From NCBI GenBank assembly GCA_947629615.1, contig CANRER010000035.1, positions 1-11,669 on the forward strand: 11,669 bases of DNA, written 5' to 3'. The DNA comes from an uncultured Clostridia bacterium (lineage in GTDB: Bacteria > Bacillota > Clostridia > UMGS1883). Below are positions 1 through 8,138 of this stretch, piece after piece. The first letter of the stretch is position 1. Each line of letters begins with the position of its first letter. The notes beneath the pieces are model-generated. The model did no database searches and was not told where the DNA came from. It was given only the letters and a program-made list of their open reading frames with translations. Position numbers and translations under genes: made by a program.

Positions 1-37
1 TCTGGATTTACGCGCCGTTCCGCTACACGATAAGTTT

Positions 38-66
38 ATTATACCACCGCCGCCGAGGCTTTTCAA
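38..66 (-). promoter_or_regulatory. Sigma-A type promoter facing out of the left edge
   Basis: Read on the minus strand, TTGAAA (66-61) is followed after exactly 17 nt by a perfect TATAAT (43-38). The predicted start point is near 31, so the transcript would leave the window at position 1 and serve a gene that is not visible here. The promoter lies about 100 bp downstream of the GH127 stop codon, so the next gene to the left has its own transcription start and need not depend on the long operon. This is a motif match by eye; no expression evidence is available. Confidence 0.65.
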
Positions 67-169
67 AGGGCAATTTCAACAAATTTTCCGTCCGCGCGGC
101 CCTGCCCGCTTTTGAGTTTTTGATAAAAGCCGGCCGCAAGGGACGCGCCTGCAATTTGATTTTTAAAAT
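67..169. other. Intergenic stretch after the GH127 gene, no clear terminator
   Basis: These roughly 100 bases separate the GH127 stop codon from the leftmost promoter. Read on the minus strand, the stretch has GC-rich blocks and short A-runs. The best self-complementarity is GCGGCC against GGCCGC across a loop of more than 30 nt, without a following U-run. I see no convincing intrinsic terminator and no coding sequence, so read-through into the next gene is possible. Confidence 0.4.
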
Positions 170-1969
170 TTATTTCAGCTTAAAATATGCGTGGTACGGG
201 CCCTTGGCCTCGTACATCGGCACAAATTTATATAAGCCGTCTGTCAGGGCCGCCTCGCCGTTAATCGGTACGTATGCCGAGAGGTCAGAGTCAATAGTGA
301 GCCAGTCCTTAGACGGGTTTTCGGTAACCATGACAAACGGGCCGTACATCAGCGCGGCGACTTCCGCTCCGTCGAGCCTATCGGGCGTTTTTTCCCAGCG
401 AATTGTGTAGTCAAAATCAGCCTTGAGCTCGGCCCGCTCCCCCGCTCTGCCGCGCAAAACGGCATATCCGCCCTCGCGCGGAAGGCCGAAGGGATTTTCG
501 CACCAAGCGGGTATCCGCAGCCGAGCGGTAAAGTTCCTGTGAAAATTAAGGCTTATTCTTACGCTGCCGAGCGGAAAATCACTCTCCAAAACAACGCTGA
601 CGGCATCGCCCGCCATCGCCGCGGGAACGTACTGATTGATATAGAGCGAGGCTTCGGTCACAAAAAACGAAGCGTCGAGGTACTTGACGTGGTTTTCCAT
701 GCCGGTGCCGTGGCAGCAGGTGAAGCTGTTGTAATCGTCGCTGTACTCCCGCTCGGCCCCGGGGCCGATGGGCAGCATATACGTCACGCCCGAGGTGCGG
801 CCGGGGGCCTCGTCCTCGCACTGTGACGCTAAAATCTGGTTTATCAGAGCGCGCTCATAATACTCCATATATTCCGTGCGCTCGGGGTCGAGGGCGTAAA
901 GGTCGCGGGCAAGCCGCATAAGGTTATAGGCGGCGCAGGTTTCGCAGTTGGTGTCGTCCTTAATATTGGCGGCCAGCGCGTAAGCGTCGCGCAGGCTTTC
1001 GGCTTGGCCGACGCCGCCGATGGCGTACATATGGCCGCGCGTCACAACGCTGAAAAAATTTTCGGCCACGCGCCTGTAATAATCCCGCCCTGTTGCGCGG
1101 TACTCGTGGTGCGCGCCTATCATCTGGGGTATGTGCTGATTGGCGTGGCGGTTTTGAACGGTATCCTCGCCCCTCGCGAGGCCGGGGAAAACGTTCTCGT
1201 TATCGAACATACGGGCGGTTTCGATGAACTTTTCTTCGCCGGTAAGAGCGTAAAGCTTGGCCATGACCTCGTTCATGCCGCCGAACTCGCCGGCTATGTA
1301 CAAATCCCACATCTCGCCGCGCCGCTCGGGCGAAACCGCGCCCAGACGCGCGTGTATCCAACCGCCAATGTCCTTCGCGGCGGCGAGAGCCTCGGCGCTG
1401 CCGGTGCGGGTGAAACATTCGAGCATACCCGCCGCGATTTTGTGCAGCGTGTAGTACGGGGCCCAGATTTTGTTATATTTCGTGAGCCGTTCGAGCAGGG
1501 CGAACTGATCGGGCGGATAGGCCGAAACGTAGCCCTCGCCCCACTCGGCGGGGTTTTTGCTCCATTTTTCCTGCGAGGCGTCGTCGGACGCACAGGCGGT
1601 GACGAAGGCCGCCGGGTCGCCGCCGCTCTTTAGCTGAAGCCTTCTCAGCTCGCCGACGGTATAGGCTAGCTTTTCGTAAAAAATATCCTCGCCGGTTGCG
1701 GCGGCCGCGAGCGACAGCGCGGAAATAAAATGCCCAGTCGAGTGGCCGCGCAAAAGGCCCGTCGGCTCCTCCCAGCCGCCGAGCGGCTCCGCGCCGAGGG
1801 TGTCCTCGCCGAAGGCCGCGCGGAAATTGTAGAGCATACGGTCGCAGTCCAATTCGCGCAGGTACTTCAGCGTTCTTTCGCGGTTTTCGTAAAAGCGGCT
1901 GCCGGGGAGCAGCCTTGTCCTCTCCGGCGGAACGTAGCTTCCCGCAGGCTTGACGGCGTTGTAGTCCAT
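170..1969 (-). CDS. GH127 family glycosidase, probable beta-L-arabinofuranosidase
   Basis: The 599-residue protein is a DUF1680/GH127-type glycosidase, an (alpha/alpha)6 barrel followed by beta-sandwich domains. The family's best-known activity is removing beta-L-arabinofuranose from plant arabinan or hydroxyproline-linked oligosaccharides. The diagnostic zinc/cysteine centre is visible: Glu343-x-Cys345 (CETCAAYNL) and Cys418-Cys419 (FTCCHGTGMENH). These correspond to Glu338, Cys340, Cys417 (nucleophile) and Cys418 of the Bifidobacterium enzyme HypBA1. Glu324 in GGVGQAES fits the acid/base position. Other family blocks are LLRGHSTGHF (72-81) and HANQHIPQMIGAHHEY (275-290). There is no signal peptide, so it should act in the cytoplasm on imported oligosaccharides. 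The length is slightly short for the family but both ends look complete. The ATG follows GAGGAG and lies 11 nt after the truB stop, so it is probably co-transcribed with the ribosome-biogenesis operon. Substrate is inferred; GH146 or another DUF1680 specificity cannot be excluded. Confidence 0.88.
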   Translation of the reverse strand: MDYNAVKPAGSYVPPERTRLLPGSRFYENRERTLKYLRELDCDRMLYNFRAAFGEDTLGAEPLGGWEEPTGLLRGHSTGHFISALSLAAAATGEDIFYEKLAYTVGELRRLQLKSGGDPAAFVTACASDDASQEKWSKNPAEWGEGYVSAYPPDQFALLERLTKYNKIWAPYYTLHKIAAGMLECFTRTGSAEALAAAKDIGGWIHARLGAVSPERRGEMWDLYIAGEFGGMNEVMAKLYALTGEEKFIETARMFDNENVFPGLARGEDTVQNRHANQHIPQMIGAHHEYRATGRDYYRRVAENFFSVVTRGHMYAIGGVGQAESLRDAYALAANIKDDTNCETCAAYNLMRLARDLYALDPERTEYMEYYERALINQILASQCEDEAPGRTSGVTYMLPIGPGAEREYSDDYNSFTCCHGTGMENHVKYLDASFFVTEASLYINQYVPAAMAGDAVSVVLESDFPLGSVRISLNFHRNFTARLRIPAWCENPFGLPREGGYAVLRGRAGERAELKADFDYTIRWEKTPDRLDGAEVAALMYGPFVMVTENPSKDWLTIDSDLSAYVPINGEAALTDGLYKFVPMYEAKGPYHAYFKLK

Positions 1970-1980
1970 GTTTTATCTCC

Positions 1981-2868
1981 TCAGTAAAATGCTTTGACGG
2001 TTTTAAGGCAGCTCCCGCCGTCGGTTTCGCCCCTGCGCGAGAGGGCGATAAACTCGCCGGACGCGTCGTAAACGCGGAACAGCTCCCCCTCGGGGAAGGC
2101 CGAAAACCGCGCCGGCACTCCGTTTTTCACAAGGCGGGAGAGCCGTTCGTCGAGCCGTATTTCGGGCAGACGCGCGAAGCACTCGTCGATGGGCGTTACC
2201 GCCTCGGCAAGACGGCCCTCCGCGCCGAGGCGTTCGAGCCGTTCGGGGGTGAGGGCGTTTTCGAGCGTAAACGCGCCGCTTTCGGTGCGGCGAAGCGAGG
2301 CCACGCAGGCTCCGCAGCCAAGGGCCTTGCCGATGTCGGCGGCAAGACTGCGTATGTAAGTGCCTTTGCCGCAGCGAACGTCCAACGTCACGCGCGGAAG
2401 GTCTATATTAATCACATCAATGCTATAGATAACGATTTTTCGTTTCTCGCGCTCTATCTCTATCCCCTGCCGCGCGAGGTCGTAGAGCCTGCGCCCGCCG
2501 ACGGATATTGCGCTGTACATGGGCGGAAGCTGCCACTGTTCGCCCACGAAGCGGGCCGCCGCCGCGCGAACGTCGGCCTCGCTGACGGCGACGGGGCTTT
2601 GCGCGGTTATTTTGCCGTCGAGGTCGAGGGTATCGGTTTCGACGCCGAGCAGCAGCTCGGCAGTATAGCGTTTGTTTTCGGCCGTCAAAAGCTCCGCCGC
2701 GCGGGTGGCCTTGCCGAGCAGCAGCGGCAGAACCCCCGTTGCGGCGGGGTCGAGCGTGCCGGTGTGGCCGATTTTTTTCATGCCAAAAACCCGCCGGGCC
2801 AGCCCCACCATTTTATGGGAGGAGCAGCCCGCCGGTTTGTCAATCACTATAAGACCGTTATATTCCAT
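1981..2868 (-). CDS. truB: tRNA pseudouridine(55) synthase TruB
   Basis: This enzyme converts uridine 55 in the T-arm of tRNAs to pseudouridine. The 295-residue protein opens with the family signature GLIVIDKPAGCSSH (5-18), followed by KKIGHTGTLDPAATGVL, in which Asp40 is the catalytic nucleophile. A later block, YSAISVGGRRLYDLARQG, and a C-terminal PUA-like region are also typical. I place the start at the ATG at 2868 rather than an in-frame ATG 54 nt upstream. It is preceded by GGAG at good spacing, it overlaps the nrnA stop by only 11 nt, and conserved TruB sequence begins right there; the upstream extension is not TruB-like. The overlap suggests translational coupling to nrnA. In many Clostridia ribF and often rpsO follow truB; here a GH127 gene follows instead. 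Confidence 0.95.
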   Translation of the reverse strand: MEYNGLIVIDKPAGCSSHKMVGLARRVFGMKKIGHTGTLDPAATGVLPLLLGKATRAAELLTAENKRYTAELLLGVETDTLDLDGKITAQSPVAVSEADVRAAAARFVGEQWQLPPMYSAISVGGRRLYDLARQGIEIEREKRKIVIYSIDVINIDLPRVTLDVRCGKGTYIRSLAADIGKALGCGACVASLRRTESGAFTLENALTPERLERLGAEGRLAEAVTPIDECFARLPEIRLDERLSRLVKNGVPARFSAFPEGELFRVYDASGEFIALSRRGETDGGSCLKTVKAFY

Positions 2869-3850
2869 AGCTTTCTCCGTATGAGCGGCCCGTACCGGCC
2901 GCTTTTTCAAGCTCCGAGGCAATCAGCCGCACGGCCTCGTCCATTGTCACGCCCTTCAGCGTACAGCCCGCGGCGTAGGCATGGCCACCTCCGCCGAAGC
3001 GGGCGGCCACCGGCTGAACGCTGCACCCCGCGCGGGAGCGCAGATTCACCCTTATTTCGCCGGGGGAACGCTCGGTGAGAAACGCCCCCGCGACAACGCC
3101 GTCTATATCCCTCGGAAGCGAGGCGAGAGCCTCGGTGTCGTTTTTATTCGCGCCGTGCTTTTCGTATTCGGCGGCGGATATGCTGCTGACGCCCACTTTT
3201 CCGTCGGCGTAAAGCTTTAGATTGGCTATTGCCTCGCCCTCCATCTTCAGCTCGCGGAGGGTCTTGCGGCCAAAGAGCGCGTCGCACAAAGCCGTCGCGT
3301 CGGCCCCAAGTTCCATCAGGCGGGCCGCCGCGCGCATGGTGTGCGCCGTTGTGCCACAGTAGCGGAACGAGCCGGTATCGGAGGCGATGGCGCAGTACAA
3401 ATACTCCGCCGTGCGCTTGGATATATCAATCCCCGCGCTTTCGAGCATATCAAAAATTATCTCGCCCGTCGCGGGAGAGGCGGCGTCCACATAGCTCACC
3501 GCCGCGAAGCCTCCGCCGCCGAGGTGGTGGTCGATGCAGGCGGTATCGGTGTGAGCGGAGAGCGCGTCGCCCATGCGGCCCACGCGGCTCGGGTCGCCCA
3601 CGTCCACACAGCAAAGGCAGGCATAGCCCGAGAAATCGCCGTACACGATAACGCCGGTATCCCAAACGGAAAGACGCGGCGAAAGCGGCTCGTCAACAAA
3701 AACGTCGCAGCGAACGCCGTTTTCGCGCAGAGCCTCGCGCAGGGCAAGGCTGCTGCCGAGGCAGTCCCAGTCGGGGTTTACGTGCGTCAGAAGGGCCACG
3801 CTCTCGGAGGCGAGCAGGTGGCGCAGTACGCTTGTGTCAATCCTCGCCAT
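2858..3850 (-). CDS. nrnA: DHH-family oligoribonuclease / pAp phosphatase (NrnA-like)
   Basis: NrnA enzymes degrade very short RNA (nanoRNA) and dephosphorylate 3'-phosphoadenosine 5'-phosphate, using metal ions bound by a DHH domain. The 330-residue protein shows motif I THVNPDWDCLGS (22-33), CVDVGD (81-86) as motif II, IDHH (106-109) as motif III, SDTGSFRY (157-164) as motif IV, and the DHHA1 substrate-binding block FGGGGHAYAAG (285-295). Length is normal for the family. Its ATG lies inside the 3' end of rbfA (14-nt overlap) behind GGAGG, and its stop overlaps truB, so the three genes are probably translationally coupled. One oddity is Trp28 in motif I, where glycine or proline is usual (PDGD or PDPD); the flanking metal ligands Asp27 and Asp29 remain. 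A related cyclic-dinucleotide or linear-dinucleotide phosphodiesterase role is possible. Confidence 0.92.
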   Translation of the reverse strand: MARIDTSVLRHLLASESVALLTHVNPDWDCLGSSLALREALRENGVRCDVFVDEPLSPRLSVWDTGVIVYGDFSGYACLCCVDVGDPSRVGRMGDALSAHTDTACIDHHLGGGGFAAVSYVDAASPATGEIIFDMLESAGIDISKRTAEYLYCAIASDTGSFRYCGTTAHTMRAAARLMELGADATALCDALFGRKTLRELKMEGEAIANLKLYADGKVGVSSISAAEYEKHGANKNDTEALASLPRDIDGVVAGAFLTERSPGEIRVNLRSRAGCSVQPVAARFGGGGHAYAAGCTLKGVTMDEAVRLIASELEKAAGTGRSYGESYGI

Positions 3851-4205
3851 GACTATCCTCCGCGGGCAGCACCTTGTGAAGCAGCTCGTTGATATACGCG
3901 CCGTGTTCGATTGAGTTATCGGCCTCGAAGCTGAACTCGGGCGTACAGCGAAGCTGTACCCTTGAGCCTATCTCGCGGCGGATATAGCCCGCCGCGCTGC
4001 GCAGGCCCTCGATGGCCGCGCGCTTGGTTTCCTCGTCGCCCATAACGCTGATATAGGCCTTTGCGTAGCGCAAATCCGACGTTACGCTGACGGCCACAAC
4101 GCTTGTCATTAGGGGTATGCGCGGGTCTTTAAGGCCGCGTATCACCTCGCTGAGCTCTTTTTTTATCTGTTCGGAAATTCTGTCAATTCGCTTGAATTTT
4201 GCCAT
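3837..4205 (-). CDS. rbfA: 30S ribosome-binding factor RbfA
   Basis: RbfA is a small KH-fold protein that binds the immature 30S subunit and helps mature the 5' end of 16S rRNA. The 122-residue protein has the typical opening [17 protein letters not shown], followed by LKDPRI, the [18 protein letters not shown] strand-helix block and a C-terminal [18 protein letters not shown] segment. All are hallmark RbfA segments, and length is as expected. It starts 13 nt after the infB stop with a modest GAAGTGAG Shine-Dalgarno sequence, and its 3' end overlaps nrnA by 14 nt. The infB-rbfA-nrnA-truB order is the usual one in Firmicutes. Confidence 0.95.
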   Translation of the reverse strand: MAKFKRIDRISEQIKKELSEVIRGLKDPRIPLMTSVVAVSVTSDLRYAKAYISVMGDEETKRAAIEGLRSAAGYIRREIGSRVQLRCTPEFSFEADNSIEHGAYINELLHKVLPAEDSHGED

Positions 4206-4218
4206 TTATCTCACTTCT

Positions 4219-5058
4219 TTATTGCTTGACTTCTTCCATAATAAAACATTCCACGCTGTCGCCCTCTTTGATGTCGTTGAACTTTTCAAAGCCCATGCCG
4301 CACTCGTAGCCCGCCGCAACCTCACGAGCGTCGTCCTTGAAGCGTTTGAGAGAGCTGAGAGCGCCCTCGTGGATAACGATGCCGTCGCGCACAATGCGGA
4401 CGCTGCTGTTGCGCTGTATCTTGCCGTCGGTGACGTAGCTGCCGGCGATGGTGCCTACGCCGCTGACCTTGAAGGTCTGGCGTATTTCGGCGTGGCCCAG
4501 CACCACCTCGCGGAAGGTGGGCGCGAGCATACCCTTCATGGCGGCTTCGATTTCCTCGATGGCCTCGTAGATGACGCGGTACATACGCATATCCACCTTA
4601 TTCAGCTCGGCGGCGTTCCTGCCGCCCGCGTCGGGGCGCACGTTAAAGCCGACGATAATCGCGTTGGAGGCCGAGGCGAGGGTGACGTCGCTTTCGGTTA
4701 TCGCGCCGACGCCGCCGTGGATAACGCGCACCTTAACCTCGTCGTTGCTGAGCTTTTCAAGGCTCTGGCGGACGGCCTCGACGCTGCCCTGAACGTCGGC
4801 CTTGACGATGATGTTGAGCTCCTTCATGTCGCTCTCCTTCATCTGCTCGAACAGGTTTTCAAGGGTGACGGACTTATTCACCTTCTGGCTTTCGGCCTTC
4901 TGCTTCTGCTTGCGCTCCTCAACGACGGCGCGGGCCGCGCGTTCGTCGTCCACGGCGTAAAACAGATCTCCGCCCTCTGGTACGTCGCCAAGGCCGACTA
5001 TCTCCACGGGGGTGGAGGGGCCGGCGGCCTTGAGGCGGCGGCCGTTTTCGTCCGTCAT
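4219..5058 (-). CDS. infB: Translation initiation factor IF-2, C-terminal part (frame-broken infB)
   Basis: This open frame carries the end of domain II and the C-terminal domains of IF-2. From the first ATG it reads [20 protein letters not shown], the standard IF-2 sequence just after the RAM block of domain II. It continues through the linker to domain III ([19 protein letters not shown]) and domain IV, the C2 part that binds fMet-tRNA ([17 protein letters not shown]). The same frame is open upstream of that ATG and encodes [14 protein letters not shown], clearly IF-2 too, so the ATG is an internal methionine and not a natural start. Together with the upstream half the gene spans 4219-6470 and would encode about 750 residues once the frame is restored. 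No separate Shine-Dalgarno sequence is evident at 5058. Confidence 0.85.
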   Translation of the reverse strand: MTDENGRRLKAAGPSTPVEIVGLGDVPEGGDLFYAVDDERAARAVVEERKQKQKAESQKVNKSVTLENLFEQMKESDMKELNIIVKADVQGSVEAVRQSLEKLSNDEVKVRVIHGGVGAITESDVTLASASNAIIVGFNVRPDAGGRNAAELNKVDMRMYRVIYEAIEEIEAAMKGMLAPTFREVVLGHAEIRQTFKVSGVGTIAGSYVTDGKIQRNSSVRIVRDGIVIHEGALSSLKRFKDDAREVAAGYECGMGFEKFNDIKEGDSVECFIMEEVKQ

Positions 5059-5105
5059 TGCGCGGACGCGGCCAACGGCTGTTCCGGCAACAACGACATC
5101 GTCTT
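5055..5105 (-). other. infB: Frameshift within infB (domain II)
   Basis: Frame 1 encodes good IF-2 sequence up to the AAG codon at 5105-5103 (GTLK). From 5101 downward the alternative frame encodes [15 protein letters not shown], also good IF-2 sequence. Between them are two leftover bases where a multiple of three is needed. Adding one base would give an even frame (for example K-D-D-V, one residue shorter than the usual GTLKxGD spacing). Adding four bases would restore the usual length. The ATGA at 5058-5055, which looks like a stop-start overlap, falls inside the conserved RAMTDENG coding sequence and is probably coincidental. Confidence 0.85.
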
Positions 5106-6470
5106 AAGGGTGCCGTTCTGCACAAGCACGGTGGCGACGGGGCCGCGGCCCCTGTCGAGCTTCGCTTCGACGACGGTGCCTTTGGCGCGGCGGTTGGGGT
5201 TGGCCTTCAGCTCCTTCATCTCGGCGGTGAGGATAACCATTTCAAGCAGGCTTTCGATGTTGGTTTTCTGCTTGGCGCTGACCTCAACGCAGATAACGTC
5301 GCCGCCCCACTCCTCGGGAACGAGGCCGTGCTCGGTCAGCTCCTGCTTTACGCGGTCGGGGTTCGCGCCCTCTTTATCTATCTTGTTTATCGCGACAATA
5401 ATGCTGACGTTCGCGGCCTTCGCGTGGTTGATGGCCTCGATGGTCTGGGGCATAATGCCGTCGTCGGCGGCCACGACGAGAATGGCGATATCCGTCACCT
5501 GTGCGCCGCGCGCGCGCATGGCCGTGAATGCCTCGTGGCCGGGAGTATCGAGGAAGGCTATCGGGCTGCCGTTTATGTTGACCATGTATGCGCCTATGTG
5601 CTGAGTTATGCCGCCGGCCTCCGTCGCGATGACGTTGGTGGAGCGGATTGCGTCGAGCAGGCTCGTCTTGCCGTGGTCAACATGGCCCATAACGACAACC
5701 ACGGGCGGGCGGGGAACAAGGTCCTTTTCGTCGTCGGGGGTGTCGTTAAACAGCTTTTCTTCGGCCGAAACGATGATTTCGCGCTCGACCTCCGCGCCCA
5801 TTTCCTCGGCCACAAGGGAGGCCGTGTCGTAGTCGATCGTATCCGTCACCGAAGCCATAACGCCGAGAAGTATCAGCTTCTTTATTATTTCCGCCGGAGA
5901 GGCTTTCATGCGCGAGGCAAGCTCGCCGACGGAAATTTCGTCGGGAATGAGAACATGAATTTTCTCGCGCTTAACCTTTTTGGCGCTTTGGCGAATATCG
6001 GCCTCGCGCGGAGCGCCGCGTCTGCCGCGGCCTGAGGGCTTGTTGTTTTTCTTTTTAATCTTTTGCTTGCTGGTCACGCTGTCCTTAATTTCGGGAGCGA
6101 GAGCCTCGGCCTTTTCCTTGGCGAGCTGCTTTTCCATGTCGATACTGCTGGTGCGCATATCCACATGGCGCTGCTTTTTGGCGCGGCCGCTCTCCGGCGC
6201 GGGCCTATCCTCCTCGGGCTTGGGCGCGGGCTTTTCGGCCTTGGGGGGAGCGGGCTCCTCCTTGGGGCGGTTCTGCTCCACGTATTCCTCGATGGTCGTG
6301 CCGTCGTCGTACTTTTTGGTGTAAAAGTCGAGGATTATATCCATCTCCGGGGCGTCGAGGTTACTTTGGGAGTTTTTGTTTTTGCCCGTCTGCTCGGCCA
6401 AAAGAGCCGTTATCTCCTTTGACGGCACGTTTATGGCCTTCGACAAAGCGCTAACTTTAAGTTTATTCAT
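5055..6470 (-). CDS. infB: Translation initiation factor IF-2, N-terminal and GTPase part (frame-broken infB)
   Basis: IF-2 is the GTPase that brings initiator tRNA to the 30S subunit and promotes subunit joining. This half has the small N-terminal helical domain (1-50), a charged Pro/Glu/Lys linker (about 65-170), a second IF2_N domain (about 170-230) and the complete G domain. G-domain motifs are GHVDHGKT (262-269, G1), GGITQHIG (286-293, G2), DTPGH (308-312, G3), NKID (362-365, G4) and SAK (398-400, G5). Domain II begins normally with [20 protein letters not shown], ending at Lys456. After that the frame is lost and 15 non-homologous residues precede a TGA. The ATG lies 18 nt after the L7Ae-like gene with AAGGAAG upstream. 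The frame break makes the annotated stop artificial or mutational. Confidence 0.9.
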   Translation of the reverse strand: MNKLKVSALSKAINVPSKEITALLAEQTGKNKNSQSNLDAPEMDIILDFYTKKYDDGTTIEEYVEQNRPKEEPAPPKAEKPAPKPEEDRPAPESGRAKKQRHVDMRTSSIDMEKQLAKEKAEALAPEIKDSVTSKQKIKKKNNKPSGRGRRGAPREADIRQSAKKVKREKIHVLIPDEISVGELASRMKASPAEIIKKLILLGVMASVTDTIDYDTASLVAEEMGAEVEREIIVSAEEKLFNDTPDDEKDLVPRPPVVVVMGHVDHGKTSLLDAIRSTNVIATEAGGITQHIGAYMVNINGSPIAFLDTPGHEAFTAMRARGAQVTDIAILVVAADDGIMPQTIEAINHAKAANVSIIVAINKIDKEGANPDRVKQELTEHGLVPEEWGGDVICVEVSAKQKTNIESLLEMVILTAEMKELKANPNRRAKGTVVEAKLDRGRGPVATVLVQNGTLKTMSLLPEQPLAASAQ

Positions 6471-6488
6471 CAGGCGATACTTCCTTTC

Positions 6489-6791
6489 TCAGCATTTTCC
6501 GGCAATTTTCACCACTGCGGAGGCGAGGCCCTCGTCGCAGACGCAAAGCGCCGCCACGTCCTTTTTGCCGACCGCGCGGCTAAGCTCGGCCTTGGTGGAG
6601 CAAAACACCAAAGGCACCCGCCTTTCGGCGCATTTATTTTCTATTTTTTTACGGTTGCCGCCGCCAATGTCGGCCGGGAGCACCACGGCCCTTGCCGAGC
6701 CGTCGGCCAAGGCGCGTTCGGTCATATAAACGCCAAAGCGCACCTTCCCGGCGCGGACGGCCAGCCCGACCATGCCAAGCAGCTTATCCAT
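6489..6791 (-). CDS. L7Ae/L30e-family RNA-binding protein (YlxQ-like)
   Basis: This is a 100-residue L7Ae-fold protein of the type encoded between rnpM and infB in Firmicutes (YlxQ/RplGA). The family binds kink-turn RNA; the role of this bacterial member is not well settled. Visible family features are the opening KLLGMVGLAVRAGKVRFG (3-20), the ARAVVLPADIGGGNRKKI stretch (33-50), the VPLVFCST strand and the KKDVAALCVCDEGLASAVV C-terminal block. It starts 4 nt after the rnpM stop and ends 18 nt before infB, so it sits firmly inside the operon. The assignment rests on both sequence and position. Confidence 0.85.
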   Translation of the reverse strand: MDKLLGMVGLAVRAGKVRFGVYMTERALADGSARAVVLPADIGGGNRKKIENKCAERRVPLVFCSTKAELSRAVGKKDVAALCVCDEGLASAVVKIAGKC

Positions 6792-6795
6792 AAGC

Positions 6796-7053
6796 TCACT
6801 CTTTCATTTTGATTATTTCGTCCTTTATCTCGCGGGGAACGCCGCTCTTGAAGGCCCTTTCAAGGCCGCGCACCTTTTCGAGGCGGGATATGCAGTCGCC
6901 GTCCTTGCAGACGTAGGCCCCGCGCCCGGGGGCCTTGCCGCCGGGGTCTACCCTGAAAACCCCGTTCTTGTCGCGCACGGCCCTGATGAGCTCGGCCTTA
7001 TCCTTCATTTCGCGGCAGACGACGCACATTCTCAGGGGCTTTTTCTTTTCCAT
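6796..7053 (-). CDS. rnpM: RNase P modulator RnpM (YlxR, DUF448)
   Basis: This 85-residue protein belongs to the YlxR/DUF448 family, small RNA-binding proteins encoded between nusA and infB. In Bacillus subtilis the protein has been described as a modulator of RNase P (RnpM). The family motifs are clear: RMCVVCRE (8-15) with paired cysteines, LIRAVRDKNG, and the GKAPGRGAYVCKD block (39-51). Cysteines at 10, 13, 49 and 54 could form a structural site, though not all family members keep them. The ATG lies 4 nt after the nusA stop and its AAAAGGA-type Shine-Dalgarno sequence is inside the nusA 3' end, so coupling to nusA is likely. Confidence 0.92.
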   Translation of the reverse strand: MEKKKPLRMCVVCREMKDKAELIRAVRDKNGVFRVDPGGKAPGRGAYVCKDGDCISRLEKVRGLERAFKSGVPREIKDEIIKMKE

Positions 7054-7057
7054 GGCT

Positions 7058-8122
7058 TTAATTTTCCTTTTTATCGGCTTCGGGCGGAGCCATCGTCACT
7101 CCGTCGCTCTTTATATCTATCTTCCAGCCGGTGAGGCGGGCGGCGAGGCGGGCGTTCTGGCCCTCCTTGCCTATGGCCAGCGAAAGCTGATATTCCGGCA
7201 CGACGACGTAGGCGCTCTTGCCGGCTTCGTCGATGTCCACGCTCACAACGTCGGCGGGACTAAGCGCCGCGCGGATATACTCGGCGGGGTCGTCGCTGTA
7301 TTGCACAATGTCGATTTTTTCGCCGCCCAGCTCGTCAACCACGGCCGCGACGCGCCCTCCTCGGGGACCTACGCACGAGCCAACCGCGTCCACGTCGGGC
7401 AGCTCCGAGAAAACTGAAATTTTTGTGCGGCTGCCGGGCTCGCGGGCCACGTTCTTTATCTGCACAGAGCCGTCGGATATTTCGGGAACCTCCTGCTCGA
7501 ACAGCTTGCGCACCAGATTGGGGTGGGTGCGGCTGACGAGGAGCTGAATGTTCCTTGTATCGCGGCTTACCTCGAAAACATAGACCTTTATGCTCTGCCC
7601 GGGATGGTACTTTTCGCCGGGTATCTGCTCGCCGGGCATAAGCACGGTTTCGGCCGTGCCAAGGTCCACCAGCACTCCGCGGCGGTCAACCTTTTCAACC
7701 TTGCCCGTCATAATCCCGTTCTTCTTTTCGTTATATTCGTCGTAGATATTGCCGCGCTCGGCCTCGCGTATCTTCTGCACAACCATCTGCTTGGCGGTTA
7801 TGGCGGCTATGCGGCCGAATTTGGCGGGGTCGGCGTCGAACTCGACAACGTCGCCTATTTCGTACTTGGGGTCGCGGGCCTTGGCCTCGTCGAGGCTTAT
7901 CTCGATAAGCGGGTCGCTGACCTCCTCGACCACGGTTTTGTTAAAAAACACCCTTATATCGCCGGTTTTGCGGTCAACCACGGCGTGCGCGTCGGCGGCG
8001 CCGCCCAAATGCTTGCGGCAGGCCGTAGCGACGGCGGTTTCCAAGGCCTCGCACATGACCTCTTTTTTCAGATTTTTTTCTTTTTCCAGCAAATCCAACG
8101 CCGTTAAAAGCTCGCTGTTCAT
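7058..8122 (-). CDS. nusA: Transcription termination/antitermination factor NusA
   Basis: NusA binds RNA polymerase and nascent RNA and affects pausing, intrinsic termination and antitermination. The 354-residue protein has the N-terminal RNAP-binding domain (about 1-125, ending QKIREAERGNIYDEY). An S1 domain follows (about 134-200, starting GIMTGKVEKVDRRG), then the first KH domain with VGSCVGPRGGRV (247-258), and the second KH domain with LAIGKEGQNARLAARLTGW (315-333). There is no C-terminal acidic repeat domain, which is normal for Firmicutes and differs from E. coli. The ATG follows AAGGAG at good spacing, 16 nt after the rimP stop. NusA is known in other bacteria to affect its own operon, which is relevant to the hairpins upstream of rimP. 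Confidence 0.97.
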   Translation of the reverse strand: MNSELLTALDLLEKEKNLKKEVMCEALETAVATACRKHLGGAADAHAVVDRKTGDIRVFFNKTVVEEVSDPLIEISLDEAKARDPKYEIGDVVEFDADPAKFGRIAAITAKQMVVQKIREAERGNIYDEYNEKKNGIMTGKVEKVDRRGVLVDLGTAETVLMPGEQIPGEKYHPGQSIKVYVFEVSRDTRNIQLLVSRTHPNLVRKLFEQEVPEISDGSVQIKNVAREPGSRTKISVFSELPDVDAVGSCVGPRGGRVAAVVDELGGEKIDIVQYSDDPAEYIRAALSPADVVSVDIDEAGKSAYVVVPEYQLSLAIGKEGQNARLAARLTGWKIDIKSDGVTMAPPEADKKEN

Positions 8123-8138
8123 TTTTACAACTCCTTAT

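Noticed and set aside
1004..1633. A 209-codon plus-strand open frame inside the GH127 gene
   Set aside because: It is an antisense shadow of a gene with a conserved active site; there is no ribosome-binding site or recognisable protein sequence.
2869..2922. Longer start for truB at 2922
   Set aside because: The extra 18 residues are basic, unlike TruB and overlap nrnA by 65 nt; the ATG at 2868 has a proper ribosome-binding site and begins the conserved domain.
5055..5058. ATGA stop-start overlap taken as evidence for two translationally coupled IF-2 genes
   Set aside because: The ATG is the methionine of the conserved RAMTDENG block, and IF-2 homology continues upstream of it in the same frame, so the overlap is a by-product of the frame break.
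4117..5604. A 495-codon plus-strand open frame lying antisense to infB and rbfA
   Set aside because: It mirrors the codon pattern of strongly conserved IF-2 and RbfA sequence, its protein looks like no family, and GC-rich genes commonly leave such open antisense frames.
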